The position numbers and the translations under genes were made by a program. 64,000 nt of DNA from Lamellibrachia satsuma (lineage: Eukaryota; Annelida; Polychaeta; Sabellida; Siboglinidae), in contig BSQZ01000015.1 of assembly GCA_033239005.1 (NCBI GenBank), positions 9,064,001-9,128,000 on the forward strand, read 5' to 3'. Below are positions 33,765 through 46,127 of the stretch, piece after piece. The notes beneath the pieces are model-generated. The model was not told where the DNA came from and did no database searches. It saw nothing but the letters and a program-made list of their open reading frames with translations. The first letter of the stretch is position 1, and each line of letters starts with the position of its first letter.

Positions 33765-34080
33765 AACTCCTTTTTTGACGGCCGTATGCCATGCACTTGC
33801 GATTGTGCGCCGCTCCTCCCACTGCCTCTTGTTGATATTGGCGGTGTTGAAGTATCACGATGTGCAATCCATATAGTGTAGTGTGGTATTCCCACATATC
33901 GCCTTTCCTGCCATAACTCGATGTACAGAATTGCCTGATGCATTCACCCGCACAACATGGTCCAGGTAAGTTGCCAGCTTAGAAGTATTGCCTCGATGTT
34001 CGGCATATCTACACATTGCAAATACTTCATTGTTGGTTACTCGGTCGTCTGAACATCTGATTCCGTAAGTGTATCTGTGT
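33765..34080 (-). pseudogene. LINE ORF2 C-terminal fragment
   Basis: The minus strand from about 34080 reads RVTNNEVFAMCRYAEH, then LATYLDHVVRVNASG, CGNTTLHYMDCTS and INKRQWEERRTIASAWHTAV. I recognise the C-terminal pattern of a common animal LINE ORF2: RVxNxEVL..., (L/W)xGHVxRM, GRPxxRYKD, CNIxxxxWExxAxDRxxWR. The RT core is not next to it, so only the tail was inserted or preserved. One stop lies after MDCTS. Confidence 0.65.
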
Positions 34081-34084
34081 AATC

Positions 34085-35110
34085 TATAAAATATAAATTA
34101 ATCATCGCCATTTAAATATATTATACTACTTTCCTGGATATCTCGAATTTTAAACATCCAAACAATAAAAAATAGGTGTCCAACCGTATATTTTTAGAGT
34201 ATGATTGCGTAAATGACCAAATTATTGAATACAAATTTATCGCATGGATAGGAAAATTTGCTCCTGACCACTATAACCTCACGATATCTCCTCAAGAAAT
34301 CGTCACAATCTATCAAACATTGTCTTAATCCATGTTTTCGGAGTTGCTAATTTAAACTACGATACATAGAATATTTTTATATAAATTTAACGCATAAGAT
34401 ATGCAAATCAGCAGACGCGCTGTTTTATAGTGACATATATTTTTGTAGTGAAGTGATGTCACAATAAGAGATGAAGGATAAAAAAACAAAATTCATCGAA
34501 TAACTACATATTTTGGCTATGATAGGATTTTCAGATAGCCAACTTTGGACTTGCAAAGTACTATTAGGTAAGCAACGAAGCATCGATGTTAATAATTCCG
34601 ATTATTTTGCAACTTAATTTCGCCTTTGTACTATCAACGAATACGATGTAAAAGCTGTGTTTTGTTCGGCTGTTTTCTTGCAGTTGTAATGTGAAAATCG
34701 TGATTAAACAGTTCTGGAAAAACAATTTGCAGCGACCATTAGTGACTGACAGAAAATTATATATAGAGATCAACTTGAAAAGCGTTGTCTTTCTGGATGT
34801 ATATGCACATTTTTATGAGGCGGTCCAAAATCGCAATCAGTGATTCAATTAATGTTCTCTATCAGTCGTATTTTCATGCAACTCTCTTGCATCTGCGTTT
34901 ATAGTTTTCCTTATAGATTATTCTCTGGACAAATGTAGTCTGCAGCGTGCAGCGGAGAACATCTGTTCTATTATCGGAAAGGTTGCCCACGGAAAAAACA
35001 TCTTCCCATAGCTAGGACATAGCTGTTGTGTCATGCACAATGCACCTCTAGGGCCTCATATTGCTCCGAGATCCTTCACCTGATTTGCCTGGTGCTTTCG
35101 TGCTGACAAC
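34085..35110. other. AT-rich DNA without a recognisable gene
   Basis: No motif or long repeat found. A 69-codon minus frame at 34564-34773 is unremarkable. Confidence 0.5.
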
Positions 35111-35119
35111 TTTTCCATT

Positions 35120-35700
35120 GGATTACGGCAAGATTCTTGCCTCAGGAAAATCAAAGGGAACTGTTTTTAGCCGTGGTACCATTTTCATAAATGTATTCTC
35201 TTCCAAGGGTGATTTACGAGCTGGGTGCCCGTGTCTTACCTTAGGATACCTGTAATGGCAGGTAAGAGTTTACGCACTCCGTCAAAGCTAGCTGAAAGCA
35301 GATGTGACAAGCACAACTACTCACTACCTCACTAGATGCATCACTAAAGCTTGTAACAGAAGGTACCAGCCAACAACTTTATTTAAAGTACATAAGAATA
35401 TATCGATAAAATCAGCTGACGTTAAAGCGGAGGTGTGATGAAGGTGTGGTGTTGAAAATACGTGACATGAGATTGCAGCCTTTTCAGTAAATTTTTATTT
35501 ATGTTAATGACGCCAAAAGATTTAGACTAAATGAAACGCACATTGATATCTAAAAAATTTCGTTCCTGCCGGTTCTGGAGCGAGGTTTGCTCCTAAATCA
35601 ACCTTGGAAGAGAATACATTTATGAAAATGGTACCACGGCTAAAAATAATGCGAACTGTTCCCTTTCCTGAGCATGGAATAACCAATGCTAGCAATTTTA
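35120..35700. repeat. Inverted repeat, arms about 90 bp, spacer about 360 bp
   Basis: The plus strand at 35160-35215 and the minus strand at 35655-35600 share agccgtggtaccattttcat and aaatgtattctcttccaagg. In both, the translated frame reads FSRGTIFINVFSSK. The arms are close in sequence, so the duplication is not ancient. It could be the ends of a small element; no target duplication was recognised. Confidence 0.7.
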
Positions 35701-36392
35701 GGGGATTTTGGCATAAAGAATGCATAAAAACTGTAAAAAATTGTTCCACAAAGAAAGATAAAGATGATATAATATTTTGCAAAGCTAGATTATAATAACA
35801 TGCTGAGGATTAAGGACACCAATTGATTGTTGTCTAAAATATGAAGTTGAGAGTATCATTGAACCATTTGTTCTCTTCAAAAAACATCATTAAGGACGAT
35901 CCTGGCCTGCTTTCAGCTCTTACTTTTTTGTTAAAAACTCTTGATGGAGGCCTTCCGGGTGTCCGTGAAGAATTTCTTTTTGCCGCATTGTTTCTCACCG
36001 CTCCTTTGTTCCTCGTCCACTCCAGAATAGTGTGTATCCAGCTCCGATCTCCTTGATCTCATCCTCCTCGGGTAGACATACAATGACAGAAAATGTTTAG
36101 GGCACTGCTACGGAATTCAGCAGTGCAGTACTAAGTAGAGCCTCGATTGTATAGAGGGGACTGCTAAATTCCACTGCTAATTTGGTCAATGAAAAGCGAC
36201 CATATCGCCTGGGCCGCCTGTTGCTTCACAGGACGAATTTTTTACGATGTTGTTGACGGGTGATATCGTGACTTGTGCGTAAATAAATTATAGTGAGAGT
36301 TGAGTAATGTCAACCTCACTCGTCCACTATCTTATGGATTCTAGTGACAAGACAAAAGACGGCTGGAGGAGCTAGATGCATTGGATGACTTC

Positions 36393-36418
36393 ATGCCCAG
36401 CCAATTTTGGCTGGGCAT
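36393..36418. repeat. Perfect hairpin, 12-bp GC-rich arms
   Basis: atgcccagccaa, loop tt, ttggctgggcat. Confidence 0.9.
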
Positions 36419-36775
36419 AGGCATTCCACAACACATCGTTGAACCACCTTTCTGGTCGTTGGTGATTTCAGTCAAAGTAGTTTCCGGGGTGTGGCTGGAT
36501 TGGTTTGATTAAAATATCCAGAGATAAACACTTCTTCGCGGTAACCACACTATACTTCAGGAACGTCTTAGTCATCCCCAGTCGTAAGCTGCGATAAACA
36601 TCATGTAAAAACCAAGTCGAAGCTTCAGCGCGAATTACGACACATCGAAGACATTGGGCGCAAAAGCTGAAGAAGTATGAGCACTTTGTGATTGAGGTGA
36701 CTCCGGGGAGTCGTTGAAATTTGTTTACCGCGCGACGTATCATAGAATATGGAATCTAAGAATCTGGTGAACTAC

Positions 36776-37035
36776 GAGAGGACTTCAGAGATGCGCTGAT
36801 TTTAAACATCGTAAAAGAGGGCGGCAGGATTACAAAAATTTTGTGTCAGTTGCTGCAAATGATGTTTCTCCAGAACCGTAATGCGGATTTCGTTCATCAC
36901 GCTTCACAGTCGATAACTGCAAGAAAAGGCAGCAGAACAAAGTAAACAGCTTTTACATCGCATTCGTCGATTTTTCAAAAGCGTTTGATTCGATCAGTCG
37001 CACTTGTCTAGGAATTTCTCTCGAAATTTGGTTGC
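36776..37035 (+). pseudogene. LINE ORF2 reverse transcriptase fragment
   Basis: The plus strand reads EDFRDALILNIVKEGG, then VSPEP-stop-CGFRSSRFTVDN and SFYIAFVDFSKAFDSISRT, ending near SKFGCIDKF. These correspond to RT blocks 0-2 of the animal LINE type with P-x-x-W-R-D-A, Q-C-G-F-R-x-x-R-S-T-x-D and F-x-D-(F/Y)-x-K-A-F-D. Stops and shifts are present. Its tail lineage may be the same as the fragment at 33765-34080, which lies on the other strand. Confidence 0.75.
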
Positions 37036-37504
37036 ATTGACAAATTCATTTTAGTCTAAGCATTGGCCAGTGAAGCCTGCACTGAGGTCTGCACAATGAA
37101 CAAATTATAATATGCATATTTGTCGCAAATTAGTTTTCGTCAACGACATATGCCCATTCATACTTTTTAGGTCCAAAGTTGGTTATTCCGACTTGACAGT
37201 CGACTTCCATGTTGCTATCGCGTCGTACGTATTTTTAAAAGGCTTCGGTGATAGGTGGTAGAACCTTGCGTTGTTTAAAACCTATGTTTGTTCTTTCCTG
37301 CAGCTTGTTTCTCTACGACAAGCAATAAAAATTGTGCATGATAATTTGGCTGCTGTACACCGACATTGCGCTTGTGTAGCACGACTTGTCAATAAAACAT
37401 TCATATAGGGTGAATCATCCATAAGACGCACCAATAAACCCAGTTTTACGCTATATGAATTGCACAACTCGACACTTCCACGCCGCCGATATCAATATTA
37501 TCTA

Positions 37505-39390
37505 TTATTATTATTATTGTTGTTTACAGTTTCCGTCCACTCAACAGTTCTGCAAAAGCTGTAACCTTTAACAATGCTATTGTTCGGTATGCACGTAGTG
37601 TTGTTTATGAGTGATCACTTTCGTTCAACATCTCTGATGGTCTTCATAGGTCTCTCTCGGTGGCCCGTTGTCAGTATACCATGTCATGCAAACATGGATT
37701 CATGTGGTTCACGAACGAAGGTGAGGTGGTGCCGTTCAATATGGCAATTTCTGCAAATGCTGATAGGTAGTCTACCACAATGAGATAGTTAAACCCGTTC
37801 AGCTCAAATAAGTCTAATAAGCCCAGGATAGTGTGGCACCTTGGTTCTACCCAGTTTAGTCTCTGGCACATCTGTCACACTTTTCGACCAAGTCTTACTT
37901 AGACCCGGCTACCTCACCGATTGTTTTGTATGTAGAGATCGTGATTCATTGAAGTCCTTCGTGTATCTTTGCGAGTATCTGTGGCACATTGCTATTGAGA
38001 TGATGTCTGTTAGTTCTGGCATGTTCTATAAATGCTTTGATTTTCTCGAGATCTAGGCTCACTTCAGATGTTTTGGGCCAACAACTTCACTTTTAGAATT
38101 GGGGAACTTGCACTTCTTTTTCAACGTGACCATGGCACTTTGAAGAGAACAGCCTGGATGCGCTCATCACCAAACACTACTATCATCCATATACTATTCT
38201 GTGCATTCAAGGATTGTTCACACCCATTGCTGGAAGTGTGGCACTGAGATTCCAAAATACAACCTATTGAAACACAATCTGCCGAATGGGTTCATGAATG
38301 TCGTTAGTAAGGCAGACTCTTCTGACAGAGGAACTTGCCAAAATGCAGTTCGTGTAAAAAATTTTATCCTGCCAATTATCCTAGTAATTGTTTTTGTTTT
38401 GGTCATTGATGGTAGAGGTACTTTTTTTGGTTCGATGATGGCGAAAAGCTGAGCATCTTTCTTCAAAGTGATTGTGTGTGTAAGAAACTTCCATCTTGCT
38501 GATACCTTCACAGATCCGATAACTTCTGATAATCAATTGTGCCTTCAACAGACTGAACTCTTCAGATCAGCTGCAGTGCCTCTTTTATTGAGTTGCCCAG
38601 CAATGACTTGACAACGTAGATTTTTTGGTCTGTGATCATGCCCACCACTGTTAAGCACGCTTTTGTCGCCACACCAGAATTTTTTGCTTGGAGCTTTGAG
38701 AGAATTGACATACAGTTTCTTGTACACTTCCTTTATGATAAAATTTCGTCTGCACCTGTGTCAATGCGAAACTAAATGTTTGACTGTAGTGTTTGTTGGT
38801 CATTGTTGGTCATTTTATTCTCCACGGTGCTCAGCGTTTTCAGCACAATTCTTGTTATCGCGTACTCTTCCAATGTGTTTGCTGATGCAACTAATCTGGC
38901 CCTCACAAAATCGTCTCTTAACGTGTCATAGTCATAATCACAGGGTTCTGCGAGCTTATAGTGCGAGGTGATAAAGGAATCCATAATTTCGCAGGCTTAT
39001 TTTTGCTGGTTAAATTTTGCCCTTTCACATGTCGTTTCGGCTTCCGATGAAATAGCTATCATTTAAGACTGAGTGATGATAGTAGATAATTTGTCTCATA
39101 CTTGTAGATCAGCGGGTTTATCTGGTCGTTTTCGGCCTCGTGGACAGCCCTGACGCATCTCTAAACTGCTCGAATCTTCTAATACATTTCGGCCATTCTT
39201 GTGGATTCCTATAATAAAATGGCAGCGGTAGTGCGGATCGATCCACTTCCTGTATATTATATACAATAAATAACAACCGCAATATCGTAATAAGCATGCT
39301 CATGCCACAATAGGTAGGGAGACATGGGAGGGAGATTTTTAGCTGCTCCTTTTTTGTAGCAGCTCTTTTTTTAACGGCCATGAACCAGTT
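37505..39390 (-). pseudogene. Ty3/gypsy retrotransposon remnant (gag to integrase)
   Basis: The minus strand, 5' to 3', shows four parts. Gag-like: MDSFITSHYKLAEPCDYD and LRDDFVRARLVASANTLEE (38984-38772). A Cys/His-containing tract at 38727-38545, possibly a worn zinc knuckle. RT: TRTAFWQVPLSEESALLTTF, then NPFGRLCFNRLYFGIS (38511-38218), MDDSSV near 38190 and KKCKFPNSKSEVVG. Integrase: CDRCARD near 37870 (zinc-binding end) and DLFELNGFNYLIVVDYLSAF, then FAEIAILNGTTS (37871-37671). That order is normal for Ty3/gypsy. Frame breaks separate every block. Protease and RNase H are not visible. LTRs are not defined. Confidence 0.85.
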
Positions 39391-39394
39391 GCGG

Positions 39395-39750
39395 TCAATC
39401 TACCACCATTGACTTTTCAACTTGGTCTAAGTGAGAGATAGGAAACCGCCTTCCTGAGTGACTTCAAATGTTGCTGTGTAGTGTGTAGAAAGATTGATGG
39501 TATTTCATAGGCAATAGCTTCTACAGACAAACCTGTGAATATGCCTACTCAGTTGCAACTTTGTCATATCATATTAATTGTTTAAATTTAATACGCCGTA
39601 CATTCGTGTGAAACAATAAACAGAAAGGTCAGCAGTGTAATTTTTAAATGTCAACAAGTCTAATTTTCTTATGTAACATGCTATTGGGAATTGAAAATTA
39701 GCATACTTACTTTTAATTGAGGTAACATGACAAATTTCCTTCCAGTGACT

Positions 39751-39760
<10 letters not shown>
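39395..39760 (+). other. Gypsy 3'-terminal / LTR-like fragment in opposite orientation
   Basis: Plus-strand words such as gacttttcaacttggtctaa, gaggtaacatgacaaatttc and ccttccagtga match 31210-31385, which follows the gypsy integrase relic there. A (TA)n microsatellite (about 39750-39775) follows. The fragment points away from the adjacent gag remnant, so two gypsy pieces are joined head to head. Confidence 0.55.
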
Positions 39761-39781
<21 letters not shown>

Positions 39782-39825
39782 TTGAGCAAACCAAATCAGC
39801 AGTTTTTGATCGTTTTTTTATCTCA

Positions 39826-41320
39826 TCACCTGATTTGAGGGGGAGCTATGCCGGCCAGCAAGTGTACGCTGTCGACGTTCGCCGGTTTGAGGCAGCCTGA
39901 GATGATTCGGCAGCAGTCGTGTAGAGCAGGGTTCAACTTGATTGCGTGTGTGGACCTTTCCCATACCGGACAGGCATACTCGGCAGCTGAGTAGCAGAGA
40001 GCGAGACAACTAGATCTTAAAGTTGATGCTCTGCACCCCCACTTCGAGTTGGCAAGTTTGCGGATGATGTTGTTTCTTGCGTTTACTTTCATCTTGGTTT
40101 TTTGTATGTGTGTCTTAAAGGAGAGAGTTCTATCGAGATGAACGCCCAGGTACACTAGTGTTGATGTGTTGTTGAGACAGGTCCCATTCCAAACAACGTT
40201 TAATTGTCGCTTAGCGTCTCTGTTCCTCAGGTGGAAAGCACACACCTGCGTCTTAGATGGGTTTGCGCGCAGTTGGTCGAGGTCGTAGTATGTGGACAAG
40301 ATGCTTAGTGCAGACGTCAGATTTACTTCGATGTTATTGAAATCTTTTTCTTGCGATGTAATGCATAAGTCGTCCGCATATATGAAACACTGTGTATCAG
40401 TGTGCACGGGCTGATCGTTGGTGTAGATGTTGAATAACATCGGTGCCAGAGTACTGCCTGTGGTAGTCCGTTTTTCTGTCGTCGCCACCGGCTCTTTTTA
40501 CCATTCAGCACCCGAAGAAACGTCGGCTTTCGAGCATTGTGCGTATCAGGTCGGTCAGATGGAGATCGCCAGTCATCTCCAGCACTTTGCTGAGGAGGCG
40601 TCGGTGGTTGACCGTGTCGTACGCAGCAGACAAGTCTACAAAGACAGCACCGGTGATCAGGCATTTCTCGTAACCATCTTCTATATGCTCTGTCAAGTTG
40701 AGATTTTCCAGGGCGGAAAACCGGCTTGTTCCGGGATGAGTTTCTCATCAACATGTGCCGCTAGTCTATTCAGTATGAGCCGCTCAAACAGCTTGTATGT
40801 GTGGCAGAGCCAGGGAAATCGGTCGGAAACTCTTCGCCTCAGATGGATCCTTCCCGGGCTTTATAGTATTGCCACTACCTTAGCCTGTCGCCAGAGCTTT
40901 GGGATTTTCTTACTCGCGGTGCAGCTGTTGAAAAAACGTAGTAGCCAATCCCGTGCCTTTGGTCCTAGCTGTTTGATCAGCTCTGTTTGGATGTCGTTCA
41001 GGCCGGGTGCTTTGCCTTTCTTCAATGCAGTAATACCGATGTCGAGCTCATCTGCCGTGAAAGCTTTCGTGAAACCCGGATCGTCTTGGTACCGCTGTCG
41101 GTTGATACGTACCTTCGGCTGTCTATTCGGTACTCTTCCGTTGGTTCTCTGTGTATTGTTTGTACAGTTCGGTGGTCTCAGTTGTCAGACCTGGGACGTA
41201 GTTCCTCCTACACCCACGGAGGATGTTCTTCTAGCAATGGTAGAAGCGTGCTCATCGCGGGTCCTGCCAGTTATAGTCTGATATCTGCAATTCTACTACT
41301 ACCTTCTCACAAAACATCCT
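39826..41320 (-). pseudogene. Jockey/I-like LINE ORF2 with long intact RT segment
   Basis: Minus strand, from about 41110: KAFTADELDIGITALKKGKA, PGLNDIQTELIKQLGPKARD, WLLRFFNSC, a frameshift zone, RLAAHVDEKLIPEQAGF, TEHIEDGYEK, GAVFVDLSAAYDTVNHRRLL (40620), then a 220-codon open frame (40488-39826). That frame has STLAPMLFNIYTND, the catalytic CFIYADDLC, the primer-grip region LNNTSTLVYLGVHLD and the tail CLKPANVDSVHLLAGIAPP. The YADD box is intact. The element is broken by several frameshifts and lacks the endonuclease. The 284-codon plus-strand frame over it is only its shadow. Confidence 0.9.
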
Positions 41321-41339
41321 AAGCTTATTTCAGTACTTC

Positions 41340-42800
41340 GGGCTGCAGCCAGGGGCATTTACAACTGCACATGCTGCAGGAGCAGACACCATGCGTCTGT
41401 ACGGCGCGAAAAACAAATCGTCCGAGTCCGCAAAGGAAGCATTGCAAGGTGCTGCGAGCGAAAAGAACATGAGGAAGGAAATACCTATGAGAGTGGGGAT
41501 CATGCATGATATGGAGTGTATAAAACAACTCACTGTTTCTGTAGGTGTACATATAAGCGCCGTAAGAATGCAGTGCAAAACTTTAAACGCATTTTACTCA
41601 ACTATAATTTTTTTGTGAATGTGTTCCACCTTCAAACATGCTATCTCCAACACCATTAAAGGTATTGCTCTGATTTTTTCAGCATTGTTTCTTTATATAA
41701 TTGGCTAAGGAATGATGGACCGAATTTGTGTTTAAATGGTGGAATGTGATTTTTTATTAAGCACGAATATTTAATTAGGCGCTAGAATATAAGAAAAAAT
41801 TGTATAAATGTTGTAAAAATATTTAAATTTCTTTTTTGTAATATCTATTTCCCTCAGAATATGCCTTTATGTGTTATCTTTGACTGTTGTTAATTTCATA
41901 TTCCTGCTGTGTATAGTTAAAGTTTTATCATGTTTGAAAATTGAACCCCTTTCAACTGTCGCTGCAGCCATATTGTCAGCTAATTAGCATAATTTATGCA
42001 AAAAAATTAATTTCGTACCAAACCATGTGCTATTTTATGGTACATCAAGTTAATGACAATATTATATGATGTTAAAAGTAGTTCAAAAGGGATCCTGCTA
42101 CCTTAAAGTACTGGTGTGGGCGGAGAGAATAGACAAAGAGGTTGTGATGTTTTCTTTCAATCGCACTGTTTGCTTTGTTCTATCGAATTGTTTTAGTTTC
42201 CACCCAATCCGATGTGCATTTATGTTGTTTTTCTGGGTCCTTTCCAATCCTTCACAAAAACAATAAAAAATACATTACAAAGTGCAGGCATCCTTGATAT
42301 TAATTACAGATATAGCTTTTTAATGTAAAAAATAATGGTTACAAATTGTGATTACATTTAATATTTAAAAATATATGTTAAATGAATCTCAACCGTTTGT
42401 AAACCTAAACAATCCTTCTAAATCATGTAGCTACATTAAAAACTAATTCAGTGCGGCAGCCAGACACTGCTTCTAAGGGTACTATTTGCATAATCATAAA
42501 ATAAAATAATAAAATTGCGGTTGTGCTACTAATGGCGATGCAAACTTTTTATATAATATGAAATATAAATAACCAACACTATCTCATCTACTAATTTCGA
42601 TAAACTAATATTGTCGTTGACGATTACGCAAGTCATGTTGGCACAAGTTTTTGGCAACAAACGGAAATCCGCGTCCTATGCAAAACGTCATGGTAATTTA
42701 TCAGAGACACTTCACACACAGTTGCTTTACATGATATTTCGCCTCGCTTAAAAGCATAATGATTTTGCAAGAGATACTCGTAATAAACATACATTTTTTT
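41340..42800. other. AT-rich DNA, no gene recognised
   Basis: 41640-42700 is very AT-rich and looks single copy in this window. Short frames lack motifs. Confidence 0.55.
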
Positions 42801-42804
42801 CACA

Positions 42805-43310
42805 TAATCTCTTCTGTAGTTTTGTTATTCTGTTGGGTTGAGATCTACAATAGTTGATGTTGGGAATGATTAGCGAATTGTATAGTTTTAGTAAGACAGG
42901 AATGAACTTATAATTCCAAACGTACGTGACATTTTGGAAGCTATTTTATCAATGTGGTTATCCCATTTACGATGTTTGATTATCGTTAATCCTAGAAAGT
43001 TTAAATTATCTACATATTCAATTGGCGTAGTTTATCTTTAAACATGATCTTAGGACTTGTTTTGTGAAAGTCCCAACATTATTTCGGTTTTCCAATGTTT
43101 CATTACTTTTAACCACTTGTTTATTTAAGCTAACTCAATATTGATGTAATGCAAATTACCATATATGTTAAAAGATCCAACGTTGAATCATCTGCATATA
43201 GTAGCAATTTAAAAAACTGTGCTAACGTTTGTAATGTCATTCAAGTAAATAAAAAAATAAGAGGGTCTAAATATCTTAAAAGTGCTTCTTCAATTCGATT
43301 TTTTGGTTGT
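42805..43310 (-). pseudogene. Another LINE reverse transcriptase fragment
   Basis: The minus strand reads FKLLLYADDSTLDLFNIYGN, then INIELA-stop-INKWLKVMKH, a broken stretch, YVDNLNFLGLTI, KWDNHIDKIASKMSRTFGII and SSFLSY. These are the RT catalytic YADD block, the following helix, and the F-L-G-(V/L)-x-(I/L) with W-x-x-H-I block of an AT-rich invertebrate LINE. The lineage differs from the one at 1.6 and 4.9 kb and the one at 39.8-41.3 kb. Stops and indels show it is dead. Confidence 0.75.
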
Positions 43311-43399
43311 CTCATTTCAAAACCTATCCACTGCAACATGCTAGCTAGCTTTTGTATGTAGTTTTTGTGAAATCATAAGACAAACTATTTAATTACTTA

Positions 43400-43585
43400 A
43401 ATGAAATGAAAATTGTAATGTTGAAAAATCACGATTTTCTTCCTTGATGAAACTTTGTCATGTGATCAGCGAGAAGATGGAAGTCATACCCATACAAAGT
43501 TTACCAGATCTAACGACTGAAATCAATTCTTTTGATTTAAAAAAAAGAGAAAACCTGTTATGTTGTGAAACGTTTTGGCTTGCCT
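43400..43585. repeat. Inverted copy of a segment also at 22660-22870 and 31630-31760
   Basis: Shared words include aaaatcacgattttcttcct (as aggaagaaaatcctgatttt elsewhere), cccatacaaagttta and agatctaacgactgaaatca. It joins directly to the inner limit of the right-hand arm homology at about 43586. Confidence 0.75.
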
Positions 43586-43749
43586 AGGATACGATATTAT
43601 GGTTGAGCTGATATGATATTAGGAAGTTAATATCATTGTTGTAAAATAATCATTATTGATAGCAAGGATATTTGAATACCCGACACAAAAAATGCGTTAC
43701 ACTGTCCATGTTGGACATTGTTCTGAAATTACTTTATTTTTACAGCAAA

Positions 43750-44850
43750 ATGGATCATCCTGACTCAGCAGAAGAGAAAAAGCTGAAAGTAAGAGCGCCA
43801 AAAGAAAGGAGAGAAAAGTGAAAAGAGAATTCAGAAAAACTTCAGGAAATTCGAAAGAAAGATGCCATACAACACTGAAAGAACCGGGATGTTAAGTGGC
43901 TAACTATGACGGAGAGGGAAAAGAGTTGATAGAGGCAGCAAAGTATAGAAAGATTAAAGCTGAAAGGGTGGAAAGAACAGTCAGATCGAAAAAAGCAAAG
44001 AAACAAGATAAACTGGTGATGCCTGCTGAAAGAAGAGAATATGAGAAGCAGAAGAAGGATGGTAAAGCAAAGCATGGCAGAAGAAGACACTGTTGCTGAT
44101 GAAGATGATGGGATAATGTCCAGAAGACGCAGCTGAAGAAAAGGAAGGTCCCCAAGCACCGAATGTCACCAGTAGGCAGCTCAGATATTACTACCATAGA
44201 AAACTACTTGAAAGGATGCCACAACACAGAGCACACAGACCAGAAGCACTTCAGTCTATAATACTCTCTGCTACACCTACCTCCAGAAAAGCATACAAGA
44301 AACGTGGGATAAGAAACGTGGGATTATGGTTGAAACAAGTGCATAAACCAAACGTAATTTAATGTCGGAATTTAAAGGGATGGTCATGGACAGGAATGTT
44401 GGCAGAAAAATATCAGCAAATCATACCTCCAGGATCAAAAGAAAATACAAGAATATCTAAAAAAAAATGGCTAAGACACTGGCTGTTTGTTGAGGCAAAG
44501 TGTGCAGGGATATTCGGGTGCTCTCTGGGACTGCCAAATTAAAAAAAGGCAGGGTTTCCCTACTATGGATGAATCAAATCCAGGAATTCTTCTTCAGAGA
44601 AGACATAAGCAGAGCTATACCAGGGAAAACAGTGTCAGCTGCTTTCAAACAACACAAGGCAAAGTATTTTCTGAGCATGACGGTGGAAGATGCATACAAA
44701 ATCTTGTGAGATGAAAATCCAGCCTTCCCTTACAAGTTCACAATATTTAAGAAATTCCATCCACCAAATGTGAGGAACGCAAATGTTGAAAGGAAGATAG
44801 CTGCTTTGAATGCCATCATGAGAAGATTGGTAATACCAATTTACTTGTAG
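43750..44850 (+). pseudogene. Transposon-type ORF pseudogene in the right arm
   Basis: This is the plus-strand version of the gene seen in R1, R2 and R4, diverged from them. It starts MDHPDSAEEKKLKVRAPK and has a basic middle (43896-44099: RVERTVRSKKAKKQDKLVMP, then AERREYEKQKK) and an acidic Glu/Asp stretch. After frameshifts the conserved C-terminal half reads KLKKGRVSLLWMNQIQEFFF, REDISRAIPGKTVSAAFKQH, KYFLSMTVEDAYKIL, DENPAFPYKFTIFKKF, HPPNVRNANVERKIAAL, with a stop at 44850. The pattern FFxRxDxSRxxPGKxxx, a helix, then xFxxFxxxxPxxV matches an uncharacterised ORF family I associate with mobile DNA in corals, hydra, bivalves and fish. Function unknown. At least four frame breaks. Confidence 0.55.
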
Positions 44851-46127
44851 TCAGATTGCCAGATATTACTAATACTATGTTAATTAAAGTAATATTCTTT
44901 ATAATATTTTGTGAAAAAATTATTTTAATCATGTAAACCAACAGCCCAACAAAGTATAGACAGTTTGAAAATAAAGATTCATTTGATTTACTTTGTCATT
45001 TATGTCACATCTGTCACAATTAATGTTGCATCTGTCACATGCGTTTTTGTCTTGTAGAATGGAATCTATGAAAATCAGTGCCCCATGAGAGGTATACCGA
45101 GTTAGGCGTAACCAGTCAATTTATTTCTCTGTGTAAAAAAATTATTTTGGGTGGAACTTTTCCAACTGGATTTTTAAAAATGGACACAATTTTGCATTGT
45201 CACCACTATTATTCGATAGTTTCGAAGGAAAACCTAATATTTCTATTTTTGTCTTATCACTACCACCATAATACACCTCTACAAAAAGAAAGAATTATCA
45301 TTATGGAAACAGGAGACATTGAGTTATAGGTGTGACAGACGCGACACGAAAATGTAAATGGTCTATTTCATCATCCTATATAATAAAAACAAGGCATTAA
45401 GTTATCTTCTACTTATCACTTTGGTACACTTTCAATCCCATGTTATAACATTATATAGGAAAGAAATTATTTTAGGAAAGAAAATTATTCACTCCAAATT
45501 TTTACACAACTGTTCCATTTTTCGTGACTTCGCTCATATACATATAGGCACAACATGTCATCGTTTGACTTCTGTTACATTGCTTTTAAGTTCAGCACTT
45601 GTTATATTTTATTTACTATACATCTTAGTTATATTTTTAATTTACTATACATCTGATAACATGAGTAAATGTAAGAGTACAAATTTAATAGAATGTATTA
45701 TTATGTTTGGAGATAGATAGTTTAATATCCGATGATAGGGAGTTCCAAAACAGAGGACCCACATCGTTAACTGAAAATGTGTTTATATCTGTTCTGACCT
45801 GAGGAATAAAATAACCTGTGTGAATACAGTTTGTATAAAAGAGTAGATGCATCGACTGGAAGCATGTGGTTGTTGCATTTATGCCTAAAAATATCCAGCT
45901 GAAAAGTACGTTATTTAGAAAATTATTAACAACATCATGTGATTGTTTTTATTAAATTGCTGTCTTCTATCAGTCCAATGGTTATACTTTTCAATTGATT
46001 GGCTCCAATACGGAATACTAGTGGTGATTTTTCATTAAATAAATAAGTGTAATTAGTATTATATAGATATAGGTTGCAAGCTGGCATTTTTAGGCCAGCA
46101 GCCAGTTCAGTTAGGCCAGCAGCCAGT

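Noticed and set aside
40427..41281. 284-codon plus-strand open frame, the second longest in the window
   Set aside because: It is the antisense shadow of the LINE RT on the minus strand (39826-41320), whose motifs are unmistakable.
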